The translations under genes were made by a program, and so were the position numbers. A stretch of DNA of 64,000 nucleotides from Acidobacteriota bacterium. GTDB taxonomy: Bacteria > Acidobacteriota > Vicinamibacteria > Vicinamibacterales > 2-12-FULL-66-21. The notes beneath the pieces were generated by a model that worked only from the letters and a program-made list of their open reading frames with translations, searched no databases and was not told where the DNA came from. The stretch spans positions 1-64,000 of the forward strand of contig JACPDI010000018.1 in the NCBI GenBank assembly GCA_016184105.1. The letters run 5' to 3'. Below are positions 1 to 8,431 of the stretch, piece by piece. Position 1 is the stretch's first letter. Every line of letters begins with the position of its first letter.

Positions 1-196
1 CCGAGCCAACCCTCGCCACCATGGAGACCTGCGCGCCGCAGAGACGCGCCGCGACCGCCTGGTTGGCGCCCTTCCCGCCGAAGCCGAGATCGAAGTCCTG
101 GCCGAAGATCGTCTGGCCGGGAACGGGAAACGCGTCGGCAAACGTGACGAGATCGATGTTGGCGCTGCCGACGACGGCGATGCGGGGAGGAGTCAT
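1..196 (-). CDS. rbsK: Ribokinase, PfkB family (N-terminal part, cut by left edge)
   Basis: Only the first 65 or so residues are present. They begin MTPPRIAVVGSANIDLV and continue through a G-G-K-G-A-N-Q-A motif, the N-terminal signature of ribokinases and other PfkB sugar kinases. Ribokinase phosphorylates ribose with ATP to ribose 5-phosphate in the cytoplasm. The ATG overlaps the stop of the preceding nucleoside hydrolase as ATGA, so the two genes are probably translationally coupled. Being last in a receptor and nucleoside-hydrolase operon fits a role in using the ribose that hydrolysis releases. Another PfkB sugar kinase cannot be excluded because the substrate-specific C-terminal part lies outside the window. 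Confidence 0.85.
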   Translation of the reverse strand, partial: MTPPRIAVVGSANIDLVTFADAFPVPGQTIFGQDFDLGFGGKGANQAVAARLCGAQVSMVARVGS

Positions 197-1248
197 TCCT
201 GTCCTCTCTTCATGGCCGGAGCCGGCCGTGTGATGCGCTCCACGTACAACCGGATGAACGTGTCGAAATCGAGATCGGTCTGCACCTGCATCTTCCGGGC
301 GCGTTCGCCGCCAGGCCAGGGCTGCGTCGCGCCGACCGAGACGCCGTAGTTGGGGCCGTGGTTCGCGTCCACGTCGACATACAGGTCAACCGTCTTCATC
401 AGCGTGGGATCGATCAGGGTGACGGCGGCGATCTGGTCGTACATGAAGGAGGACCTGTCGGGCCGCTGCTGGAAGCCGGGCCCCAGACGATCCTTGACCA
501 GGCGCGTGATGGGAGTGTCGACGGCGACCACCTTATCGTACCACTCCTTCGTGAACCTGGCCTTGCGCGAGATATTCAACGGCGAGAGCACGATAGGCAT
601 GCCCGACCGGAGCACGATCTGCGCCGCTTCGGGATCGACGTAGAAGTTGAACTCGGCGTTGGGTGTATGGTTGCCGGCGCCGTCCGGCAGCGACGCGATG
701 GCGCCGCCCATGATGACCAGCTGCCTGACGGTGCGGACCAACTCCGGCTCCTGACGGATCGCCATCGCGATGTTCGTCAGCGGGCCGATCGCCAGGACGG
801 TGACCTGTCCCGGGTTCTGCATGACGGTGCGGACGAGGAAGTCCACCGCGGTTCTGGACTCCGCCTTCTTCGTCGCGAAGCCTCCGGGGGGCTCCGGCGC
901 AGCCGGATTCGAATACCACCCGCCGTGCCGCCGCGTGTCCCACTCCGTCCCCTCGTGCACGAGCGGGCTGGCGGCGCCCTCGAAGACCGGGATCTCCGTG
1001 CGGCCGGTCACCTCCAGCACTTTCAGCACGTCCGCCGTAGCGACGTTCCGGCTCTTGTTGCCGGCCACCGTCGTGATGCCGAGGATGTCCAGCTCGGGAG
1101 AGTTGAGCACGAAGAACAGCGCCATCGCGTCGTCCTGGGGCGGATAGGCGAAGTCGGTGTCGAAGACGATCTTCAGCGGCTGCTGCGACAGCGCCGGAGC
1201 GGCGGCGAACAGCACGAGGAGGACGGCGCAGGTACACATGCGTTTCAT
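193..1248 (-). CDS. Exported inosine-uridine preferring nucleoside hydrolase (canonical copy)
   Basis: The 351-residue product starts with a Sec signal peptide (MKRMCTCAVLLVLFAAAPA, cleavage near residue 20). It carries the family's metal-binding motif D30-T-D32 followed by D39-D40. Such enzymes split the N-glycosidic bond of nucleosides into free base and ribose, using a calcium ion held by these aspartates. A later M-Y-D-Q-I-A segment supplies the C-terminal ligand Asp. An upstream extension of the reading frame is antisense-like noise; the chosen ATG follows a GAGGG element and precedes the signal peptide. The gene lies 23 bases after its paralogue and overlaps the ribokinase start by 4 bases. 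Export implies that nucleosides are cut in the periplasm. Substrate preference cannot be read from sequence. Confidence 0.9.
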   Translation of the reverse strand: MKRMCTCAVLLVLFAAAPALSQQPLKIVFDTDFAYPPQDDAMALFFVLNSPELDILGITTVAGNKSRNVATADVLKVLEVTGRTEIPVFEGAASPLVHEGTEWDTRRHGGWYSNPAAPEPPGGFATKKAESRTAVDFLVRTVMQNPGQVTVLAIGPLTNIAMAIRQEPELVRTVRQLVIMGGAIASLPDGAGNHTPNAEFNFYVDPEAAQIVLRSGMPIVLSPLNISRKARFTKEWYDKVVAVDTPITRLVKDRLGPGFQQRPDRSSFMYDQIAAVTLIDPTLMKTVDLYVDVDANHGPNYGVSVGATQPWPGGERARKMQVQTDLDFDTFIRLYVERITRPAPAMKRGQE

Positions 1249-1271
1249 GGATTGTTGCCCTCGACGGCTCG

Positions 1272-2363
1272 TCAGCGCGTCTTCGACGGCCGAGACATGA
1301 GATCGATGTACAGCTTGTAGAACCTGTCCTTGTCGAGATCGACCTGCACGGTCGACACCTTCCACAGCCAGTCGGGCGCCTTCACGGTGTCTTCGATGAA
1401 GATCGTCTGCCCGTAGCCGGCGCCGTGATCGATGTCGATATTGACCTTGAGCTGCCTCGTCTCGGTGATGATCGACGGGTCGATCACGGCGGCCGCGGCA
1501 ATCTCGTCCCACATGTATCCGCCGCCGCCAGGCCCGCCCGGCCGCGAGTACGCGGTGAGATACTGCGCGGTCGCAGAGTCCGATTTGGCGATTGCCGCCT
1601 TGATGTCCTCCGAGAGACTGGTCTTCACGGAGATGTCGACCGGCGTGATCGTGATCTTCTTCCACGGCGCGCTCATCACCATGCGGGCGGCTTCGGGATC
1701 CCACCACCAGTTGAACTCGCGCCGGCCGTTGACGCGGTGATTCCCCCCCTTGTCCACGTTGAACCCGGCGCCCATGAGCACCAGCTCCTTGACCAGCTGC
1801 GGGAGTTCGGGATCGAGCGCGAGCGCGATGGCGACGTTGGTCAACGGCCCGCCGCACCAGAGGATCACGTCCCCGGGGTGCTTGCGAACCGTCTCTATCA
1901 GGAAGAGCGCGGCATGCGTGTCGATCGGCTTGATCGACGGGCTGCCGATCGGCAGCGCCGGCACTTCGTCCGGGCTGTGATAGCGGGCGGGGTTCCAGGC
2001 GCCCTTGTACCCGAACGTGCCGTACATCGCTTCCCAGAGCGCGGTTTCCTCGCGCGAATTGATCAGCGGAAACTTCGCCCCCTGCGCCACCGGGATGTGC
2101 CCGTGCCCCGTCAGCTCCAGCATCCGGAGCGTCCACTGCGTGCTGGCCTTCACCTGGCCGTCGCCGGACACGATGCCGATGCCGAGCACCTCGATGTCCG
2201 GCGCCTGCAGGAGCATCAGCATCGACTGATTGTCGGTCCCCGTCGCGCCGCCGAGGTCCTGGTCGATGAACACCTTCTTCTGGGCGTGGACGCCGGGCGG
2301 CGCCGCGAGGACGAGCATCGCGGCAACCGCCATGGTCCACTTCCTGTGATCGCGCCTGGCCAT
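1272..2363 (-). CDS. Exported nucleoside hydrolase-like protein (divergent metal site)
   Basis: The 363-residue product has a signal peptide ending near A27 (VHA-QK), then the nucleoside-hydrolase fold. The N-terminal metal motif is D34-Q-D36 with a longer loop and T43-D44-N45 where the family normally has D-D, so one conserved aspartate appears to be asparagine. The C-terminal W-D-E-I-A-A motif keeps its Asp. The ATG at 2363 is chosen over an upstream GTG because GGAGG lies 11 bases before it. It is the first enzyme gene after the TonB receptor and is paralogous to the next gene. It may have altered activity or a different substrate; the loss of one ligand makes full activity uncertain. Confidence 0.87.
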   Translation of the reverse strand: MARRDHRKWTMAVAAMLVLAAPPGVHAQKKVFIDQDLGGATGTDNQSMLMLLQAPDIEVLGIGIVSGDGQVKASTQWTLRMLELTGHGHIPVAQGAKFPLINSREETALWEAMYGTFGYKGAWNPARYHSPDEVPALPIGSPSIKPIDTHAALFLIETVRKHPGDVILWCGGPLTNVAIALALDPELPQLVKELVLMGAGFNVDKGGNHRVNGRREFNWWWDPEAARMVMSAPWKKITITPVDISVKTSLSEDIKAAIAKSDSATAQYLTAYSRPGGPGGGGYMWDEIAAAAVIDPSIITETRQLKVNIDIDHGAGYGQTIFIEDTVKAPDWLWKVSTVQVDLDKDRFYKLYIDLMSRPSKTR

Positions 2364-2428
2364 CGTGAATGGGTCCTCCACAAGGACGGGACGAATGCGG
2401 GCGATGGGTGAGTCGCAGAAGGGCCCTG

Positions 2429-2460
2429 GCGCGCGGAGGGCCCCGTGGCCCCCCGCGCGC
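2429..2460. terminator. Strong GC hairpin between receptor and hydrolase genes
   Basis: Two 14-base arms (2429-2442 and 2447-2460) pair at 13 of 14 positions around a 4-base loop. The hairpin starts 6 bases after the stop codon of the TonB receptor on the minus strand. No U-run follows, so it may be an mRNA-stabilising or partial-termination stem that lowers expression of the downstream enzymes relative to the receptor, rather than a full terminator. Confidence 0.5.
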
Positions 2461-2466
2461 GAGGCG

Positions 2467-5400
2467 CTAGAAGACGTACTTCAGCGCAAACTGGATCTGT
2501 CGCGGAGACTTCACCGTGGACTGGATCACGCCGAAGTTGGGCGCGCCGACGACGGTTCCGGGGGCCGAGAACTGCGCCTTGTTGAAGACGTTGAAGATCT
2601 CCGCGCGGAACTGGAACCGGTCGAACCTCTTGGAGAGCGCCACGTCGGCGTTCCAGCGGCCGGGCCCGAAGAGGCTGGTGCGCGGGGCGTTGCCCAGGGT
2701 GCCGGGCGCGGGCGCCGCGAAACAGCTCGTGTCGAACCAGCGTGCCACGGTCGGGTTGTCCAGCTTCCCATCACAAACCCGATCGGGCCGGTTGCCGAAC
2801 GCCGTGCCCGACTGGTTGCTCGACATGCTCATGCCGAGCGGATACCCGCTGTGCGCGACGAGGATGGTGTTGATGCTCCAGCCTCCGAGAATCACCTGAG
2901 GCAGGCCTGAGAGATCGCCGAGGAAGCGTTCCCCCCGGCCGAACGGCAGCTGGTACAGCGCGCTCAGCGAAAGGTTGTGGCGCAGGTCGGTGTTCGCCGA
3001 TCCGACGTCGATGTCCTCATCGGTGACCACCGGGAAATAGACGATGCCCGGGTCGCCGCCGAAACCGGACACGCCGTTGGTCGTCGCCTTGGCGTAGGTG
3101 TAGGAGCCGAGCAGGTAGAATCCGCCCGCCGAACGGCGCTCGAGTTTCAGCTGCAGCGAGTTGTACTTCATCCAGCCACGGCTGAGGGCGGCGGTCACCG
3201 CCTGCAGCTGCGGATACGGGCGGCGGGCGGCGGGATTGAAGCCGGGCCCCGGCGTCGCCGTGTTCAGGTTGCGGCTCTTGTCGAACAGCCGATCGGCATA
3301 CGTGCCGGCGTAGGCGATGCTCGCCACGGAACTGAACGGCAGCTTCCGTTCGAGGTTGACGCTCCACTGCTGGACGCGCCCCTGCTTGAAGTCCACGTCG
3401 ATGGTCGTCCAGTCGCCGCGGTAGTTGGCGGGATCCACCGGCTGGCTGTTGTCGGGGAAGCCGGTCCTCAGCGTGCGGACCGGCGTGATGTTGTCGCTCG
3501 TGAACGAATACGCGTTCGCGAACGGCGGGTTCTGATACGGGCCGGTGGAACCGCCCATCGCGGAGACGTCGTGGTAGATGCCGTAGCCGCCGCGGACGAC
3601 GGTGTCGGTGCTTTCCTTCGGGCTCCACGCGAATCCGATGCGGGGCTGGACGTTGCTCCAGTCGGTCTTCACGCCGACCGTCCCGCCCACAAAGACCTCG
3701 CCGGTGTCGAAATCGAAGTTGCTGAAGCGATCGTGCGCCTCGGACTGGGGCGTCGTGACCATGTACGCCAGACCCAGCGTCATGGTCAGGCTGTTGTTCA
3801 CCCGCCACGTGTCGTCGATGAAGCCGCGGAATTCCTTCCAGCGGCGCCCCTTCACGGAGCCCTGGAGCTGATCGTTGCGCCCGCCCGACGCCGGCAGGCC
3901 GAGCAGGAGGCTGGCGACGGCGTTGCCGGTCCTGGCGTCGAGCGCGCCGGTGGGGGTGAAGCCGGCCGTGAAGAACCGTGTGAACGAGAACTGCCCGGCG
4001 AGCGCGGTGTCCCCCAGCAGGTTCAACTGCATCATGCGCGCCGACCCGCCGAAGTTCAGGGCGTGGGATCCCTTCACCAGCGTCAGGACGTTGCTGTAGT
4101 GGAACACGTTCGTGCCGCCCTGGAACGGCGAGAACCCGCGGTCTCCGATCCCGACGAAGTTCTGGATGGTCATCCGGGTCAGCGACGAGGTCTCGGGGGT
4201 GCCGAGGTTCGCGCCGGGGATGCCCAGCTCCGCCGACTTGTTCGACCCGAATCCGAAAGACGTGATGTAGTTGAACACCCGGTTGTAACCGGCGGTGAAC
4301 TGGTTGATCAGGTTGTTCCTGAAGACGTGCGTCTGCGAGACCGCCACGTTGCGCGCGTTGGTTTCGAACGACTGGTTGCTCGAGAACGCTCCAGGCGCGC
4401 CGAACCCCGGCAGACCCGTCGGCAGGAACTGCTCCGCCTCTTCGAAACTGAAGCGGCCGAACAGCCGATCGTCGTTGCTGATGTTGTGATCGATGCGGAT
4501 GTCCCCCTGGTAATCGTCCAGCGTCTTGACCGGGTTCGCGAGATAGTTCCCCGCGAGCCTGTCGGTGAAGGTCGGCAGCGGCAGCAGATCCAGGAGCGCC
4601 TTGCCGATCGGATCGATGCGGCCGGCGGGAATCGTGTTGTTCGGGAACGGATCGCGAATCAGCCGGCCGGTCGCCGGGTCGATCCGGGTCGTCGCCGGGT
4701 CGTAGAGCGTCGCGGCAGGGGCGCCCGGGAACGATTCGGTGAAGATGCCCTGGTGCAGCAACGCCGTCGGGACGGTCAGCAGCGTCGTCAGGCCCTCGCG
4801 TATGTTGTTGCCCTGGAAGCCGCCGAAGAAGAACGTCCTGTCCCGCACGATCGGCCCCCCCTGCGAGAAGCCGTAGGTGTTCTGCCTCCACTTGCGCTTC
4901 TTGGGGCCGTCGAAGAAGTTCCGCGCGTCGAGCGCGTCGTTGCGGAAGAATTCGAAGGCGGTTCCGTGGAACGCGTTCTCGCCCGACTTGCTGCTCACCA
5001 GCACGGTCGTGCCGCCCCGGCTGCCGTACTGCGCCAGATAGTTGTGCGTCATGACCTTGAACTCGCGGATGGAATCGACGTTGGGCAGGATGCCGACGCC
5101 GCCCGCCGTGAGCTCGTTGTCGTCCACGCCGTCGTACAGCCAGTCGTTTGCGTTTTCCCGCATGCCCTGCGCCGACACCGACATGCTGCCGCGGTACGAG
5201 ACCTCGCTGCTGGGGCCCTGGGCCAGGAAGCTGCCGGCGCGCCCCGTCACGGTGCCCGGTCCGAGCAGCGCGAGCTGCACGAAGTTGCGGCCGTTCAGGG
5301 GCAGCTCGGCGACCTGCTGGGCGTTGATCAGCTGGCCGAGCGAGGCGTCGCTGCGCTGCAGCTCGACGTTGGTGACCTGGCTCGTGACGGTCACTTCCGT

Positions 5401-5748
5401 GGCCAGCGAGGACAGCGCCAGGACGAAATCGAGCGTGAGGCTCTGCTGGACCTCCAGGATCACCTTGCTCCGCTCCTGGGTCTGGAAGCCGCTCATCGAC
5501 GCGCCGATGGTGTAGCTGCCGATCGGCAGCAGCGGCATGGCATAGCGGCCGGCGGCGTCCGTCACGACCTCGCGCACGGCACTCGTGCCCTCGTTGCGGG
5601 CCGTCACGACCGCGCCCGGGATTCCCGCCTTCGATTCATCCATCACCGTGCCGGAGATCGCGCCGACCGACTGGGCGAACGCCGGGGCTGCCGGCAGCAG
5701 CGCCAGCGCCACGATGCACGTCGTTTCTCGCAGGGACGGTCTCTTCAT
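2467..5748 (-). CDS. Oar-like TonB-dependent outer-membrane receptor
   Basis: The 1093-residue product has a signal peptide (cleavage AFA-QS near residue 25). A carboxypeptidase-regulatory beta-sandwich follows (about 27-110, I-S-G-T-V-M-D-E), then a plug domain with LPLNGRNFVQL. The rest is a long beta-barrel ending in an aromatic residue (F-A-L-K-Y-V-F). This is the CarboxypepD_reg plus TonB receptor layout abundant in Acidobacteriota. It would import a substrate across the outer membrane using TonB energy. The ATG at 5748 is preferred over an upstream GTG because AGGTGG lies just before it. It heads an operon with two nucleoside hydrolases and ribokinase, so nucleosides or oligonucleotides are the inferred cargo. 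A LacI-type operator overlaps its likely promoter. Confidence 0.92.
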   Translation of the reverse strand: MKRPSLRETTCIVALALLPAAPAFAQSVGAISGTVMDESKAGIPGAVVTARNEGTSAVREVVTDAAGRYAMPLLPIGSYTIGASMSGFQTQERSKVILEVQQSLTLDFVLALSSLATEVTVTSQVTNVELQRSDASLGQLINAQQVAELPLNGRNFVQLALLGPGTVTGRAGSFLAQGPSSEVSYRGSMSVSAQGMRENANDWLYDGVDDNELTAGGVGILPNVDSIREFKVMTHNYLAQYGSRGGTTVLVSSKSGENAFHGTAFEFFRNDALDARNFFDGPKKRKWRQNTYGFSQGGPIVRDRTFFFGGFQGNNIREGLTTLLTVPTALLHQGIFTESFPGAPAATLYDPATTRIDPATGRLIRDPFPNNTIPAGRIDPIGKALLDLLPLPTFTDRLAGNYLANPVKTLDDYQGDIRIDHNISNDDRLFGRFSFEEAEQFLPTGLPGFGAPGAFSSNQSFETNARNVAVSQTHVFRNNLINQFTAGYNRVFNYITSFGFGSNKSAELGIPGANLGTPETSSLTRMTIQNFVGIGDRGFSPFQGGTNVFHYSNVLTLVKGSHALNFGGSARMMQLNLLGDTALAGQFSFTRFFTAGFTPTGALDARTGNAVASLLLGLPASGGRNDQLQGSVKGRRWKEFRGFIDDTWRVNNSLTMTLGLAYMVTTPQSEAHDRFSNFDFDTGEVFVGGTVGVKTDWSNVQPRIGFAWSPKESTDTVVRGGYGIYHDVSAMGGSTGPYQNPPFANAYSFTSDNITPVRTLRTGFPDNSQPVDPANYRGDWTTIDVDFKQGRVQQWSVNLERKLPFSSVASIAYAGTYADRLFDKSRNLNTATPGPGFNPAARRPYPQLQAVTAALSRGWMKYNSLQLKLERRSAGGFYLLGSYTYAKATTNGVSGFGGDPGIVYFPVVTDEDIDVGSANTDLRHNLSLSALYQLPFGRGERFLGDLSGLPQVILGGWSINTILVAHSGYPLGMSMSSNQSGTAFGNRPDRVCDGKLDNPTVARWFDTSCFAAPAPGTLGNAPRTSLFGPGRWNADVALSKRFDRFQFRAEIFNVFNKAQFSAPGTVVGAPNFGVIQSTVKSPRQIQFALKYVF

Positions 5749-5800
5749 GGTGCCCACCTATCGGCAGTGGCCGTCGCATGCCACGCCAGGCCAAACTGGA

Positions 5801-5829
5801 TTGATAACGTTTACAAGAAATTTCGGCAA
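5801..5829 (-). promoter_or_regulatory. Predicted promoter with overlapping LacI-type operator
   Basis: On the minus strand, TTGCCG (5824-5829) and TATCAA (5801-5806) are separated by 17 bases, a good sigma-70 arrangement for the TonB-receptor operon. TTGTAAACGTTATCAA (minus strand, 5801-5816) is an imperfect palindrome centred on CG, the form bound by LacI/GalR-family regulators, and it covers the -10 element. A regulator bound there would block the promoter. The adjacent divergent gene encodes a LacI-family protein. Confidence 0.55.
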
Positions 5830-5876
5830 ATTAGCTGTTGATTCCACGTGTTTGTCCGCTATAGTGCCGATTTGGA

Positions 5877-5890
5877 TGTAAACGATTCGC
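5877..5890 (+). promoter_or_regulatory. Second, weaker LacI-type operator candidate
   Basis: TGTAAACGATTCGC has one perfect LacI-type half-site (TGTAAACG) and a degenerate second half. It lies about 60 bases from the stronger site, between the divergent lacI-like gene and the receptor. It could give autoregulation or DNA looping. The match is weak on one side. Confidence 0.3.
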
Positions 5891-5970
5891 GCATTACAGC
5901 GCGCGCGCCGCCGTCTGTCAAGGCTTTCCTGGCGTGGAGACCGGGCACGGCGGCAGGGAAAGGCTGATCC

Positions 5971-7071
5971 TTGGCGAAAACACGCGCACGGACCGGGTCG
6001 CGCCGCCGCCCGGGCGGCCAGCCGTCGGCCGCCGGCCTCAGGCGGACCGCGACGATTCAGCGCGTCGCCGACCGCGCAGGCGTCTCGATTGCCACGGTGT
6101 CGCGCGCCTTCGCCGATCCGGAATCGGTCAGCGCGGAGCTGCGGGTGCGCGTGCACGAGGCCGCCCGCGCCCTCAACTACCGCCCGAGCCGCGCCGCTCG
6201 GACCCTGCGCGTGGGCACGAGCCAGACGGTCGGCGTCGTCATCCCCGACCTCGAGAATCCGTTCTTCACGGGCGTGGTGCGCGGCATCGACAGCGTGCTG
6301 CAGGCGGCCGGCTACACGCTGCTGCTGTCGAACGCCGACGAGGACCCGGTGCGGGAGCGAACCATCCTCGAGACCCTGCGCGCCGAGGGGGTGGCGGGCA
6401 TCATCTTCGTGCCGATCAACGCCGCCCGCGACACGTACCGCCAGCTGCTCGCGCCACCGGTGCACACCGTCGCCGTCGACCGGCTGCCGTCGAATCTCCG
6501 CGCGGATCTCGTCACGGTCGACAACGTGAACGGCACCCGCATCGGCGTCGCGCACCTGGCGGCGATGGGCCACCGCGACGTAGCGCTGCTCGGCGGCCCG
6601 TCGAGGCACAGCACCGCCATGGAACGCGAGCAGGGGTACCGGGAAGCCCTCCGGACGGCCGCCCTGCCGCTGCGATCCGAGCTGGTCTATCGCGGCGATT
6701 TCCGCGAGGGCACCGGGTATGACGGCATGAAGGCGCTGATGGCGCTCGCGCGTCGCCCGACGGCGGTGTTCGTGGCGAACAACCTGATGACGCTCGGCGC
6801 GCTCCGGGCGCTCCACGAGGCCGGCATCCGCATTCCGGACGAAGTCGCGCTCGTGGGCTTCGACGACATGCCGTGGGCGACCTCACTCAACCCGCCGCTC
6901 ACTGCGGTGAGCCAGCCGTCGCAGGAAATCGGAACGGCCGCGGCGGACCTTCTACTCGACCGGATCGCACGGCCCGACCGGGCGGTGCGGCATGTGATTC
7001 TGGAAACGAAGCTGATCGTCAGGGCGTCGTGCGGCGCGTCGCGCGCGGGCACTCACGCGAGCCAGAAATAG
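5971..7071 (+). CDS. LacI/GalR-family transcriptional regulator
   Basis: The 366-residue product has a basic N-terminal extension of about 25 residues, a LacI helix-turn-helix (residues 28-50, TIQRVADRAGVSIATVSRAF) and a periplasmic-binding-protein-like effector domain (GVVIPDLENPFF; VALVGFDD). The start is TTG; no in-frame ATG lies before the helix-turn-helix. It is divergent from the receptor and nucleoside operon, with LacI-type palindromes in the shared intergenic region, so it is the likely local repressor. The effector is inferred to be a nucleoside, base or pentose. Its 3' end overlaps the convergent purine-permease gene by 19 bases. Confidence 0.92.
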   Translation: MAKTRARTGSRRRPGGQPSAAGLRRTATIQRVADRAGVSIATVSRAFADPESVSAELRVRVHEAARALNYRPSRAARTLRVGTSQTVGVVIPDLENPFFTGVVRGIDSVLQAAGYTLLLSNADEDPVRERTILETLRAEGVAGIIFVPINAARDTYRQLLAPPVHTVAVDRLPSNLRADLVTVDNVNGTRIGVAHLAAMGHRDVALLGGPSRHSTAMEREQGYREALRTAALPLRSELVYRGDFREGTGYDGMKALMALARRPTAVFVANNLMTLGALRALHEAGIRIPDEVALVGFDDMPWATSLNPPLTAVSQPSQEIGTAAADLLLDRIARPDRAVRHVILETKLIVRASCGASRAGTHASQK

Positions 7072-8372
7072 GCGGCGAAAAGCGCCGCGGCCGCATACAT
7101 CATCGGTTGCACGTCGCGCCCGCGCCCGCCGAGCAACTTGATCGCCACGTAGGCCATGAAGCCGTAGCCAATGCCATGAGAGATGGAGAACGTCACCGGC
7201 GTCAGCAGCAGGATGAGGAACGCGGGGAGCGCCGTGTCCACGGCGCTGAAGTCCATCCTCGCGATCTGCTGGCACATCAGGAACCCGACGACGATCAGCG
7301 CCGCGGCGCTGGCCGCCGCGGGCACGACGGCCACCAGCGGCGCCGCGAACATACAGGCGGCGAAGAGGCTCGCGACAACCACGTTGTGCAGGCCGGTGCG
7401 CGCCCCCTCGGCCACGCCCGAGGCCGACTCGACGTAGGAGGTCACCGAACTCACGCCGAAGGCGCCGCCAACGACCGCGCTGATCGAGTCGATGGCCAGG
7501 ATCGAACGGAGCCGCGGAATGCGTCCCTCCCGATCGTGCAGATCTCCGGTTTCGGCAATCGCGGTGACGGTGCCGAGCGTGTCGAAGAAGTCCACCATGA
7601 TGATCGAGAGCAGCAGCGGCGCCAAGCGGATGTCGAACGCGCTCCTCAGGTCCGCCTGGAGCACCGTGTCGAAGCGGGGCATCCGCAACCAGGCACCCGA
7701 CGGCCAGTGCGACACGCCGATCAGGAGTCCGGCGGAGGTGGCGGCCACGATCCCGATGACGATCGCGCCGGGCACTTTCTTCGAGAGCAGGAACGCGATG
7801 ATCAGCAGCCCGCCCAGCGCGAGGAGCGGCTCGGCGGCTTGCAGCGACCCGTGCGTGACGGGAGGAACGGTGGTGAGCGGATCGGCGTTGATCGCCGCGA
7901 GCGAACCCGCCGGGATGACGACCAGCCGCGCGTTCACCGCTCCGATGAAGGCGATGAACAGCCCGATACCCACGCTGATCGCGCGGCGCAGGTCGAGCGG
8001 AATGGCCCTCATCACCGCTTCACGCACGCCGGCCAGCACGAGCGCGAGCACGATCAGCCCGTTCAGCGCGACCAGTCCCATCGCCGCCTGCCACGAGCCG
8101 GTCTGTCCCACGACCTGAAACGCGACGACGGCGTTCAGGCCCATGCCGGGCGCCAGCGCGATGGGAAAGTTCGCGCCGAGTCCCATGAGCAGCGTGCAGA
8201 TGGCGGCGGCAGCCGCCGTCGCCGCCGCGGCCGCCTCGAACGGGATTCCCGCCGACGCAAGGATCGACGGATTGGCGAACAGGATGTACGCCATCGTCAG
8301 AAACGTGGTGAGGCCGCCGCGGACCTCGCGCGCGGTCGTCGTGCCGCGCGCGTGCAGATCGAAATTCATCAT
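7053..8372 (-). CDS. NCS2/AzgA-type purine nucleobase permease
   Basis: The 439-residue integral membrane protein has about 12-14 hydrophobic segments and the AzgA hallmark A-L-A-P-G-M-G-L-N-A near residues 80-90. It also has the long conserved segment around M-V-D-F-F-D-T-L-G-T. AzgA proteins import adenine, guanine or hypoxanthine by proton symport. An upstream ATG at 8429 would overlap the divergent deaminase gene; the paired ATGs at 8372 and 8369, just before N-F-D-L-H-A-R-G-T, fit the family length. It is divergent from adenine deaminase with about 60 bases between. Uptake of the deaminated base is the inferred job. Confidence 0.9.
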   Translation of the reverse strand: MMNFDLHARGTTTAREVRGGLTTFLTMAYILFANPSILASAGIPFEAAAAATAAAAAICTLLMGLGANFPIALAPGMGLNAVVAFQVVGQTGSWQAAMGLVALNGLIVLALVLAGVREAVMRAIPLDLRRAISVGIGLFIAFIGAVNARLVVIPAGSLAAINADPLTTVPPVTHGSLQAAEPLLALGGLLIIAFLLSKKVPGAIVIGIVAATSAGLLIGVSHWPSGAWLRMPRFDTVLQADLRSAFDIRLAPLLLSIIMVDFFDTLGTVTAIAETGDLHDREGRIPRLRSILAIDSISAVVGGAFGVSSVTSYVESASGVAEGARTGLHNVVVASLFAACMFAAPLVAVVPAAASAAALIVVGFLMCQQIARMDFSAVDTALPAFLILLLTPVTFSISHGIGYGFMAYVAIKLLGGRGRDVQPMMYAAAALFAAYFWLA

Positions 8373-8431
8373 GGGGGACTGGCCGCGCAGTCTATCCGAA
8401 GTGGCGCACGACTCCAATGGAGCCAGCAATC

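Noticed and set aside
2977-5841. A 954-codon plus-strand frame over the TonB receptor
   Set aside because: Composition is typical of antisense GC-rich shadow frames and there is no domain; the minus-strand receptor is complete.
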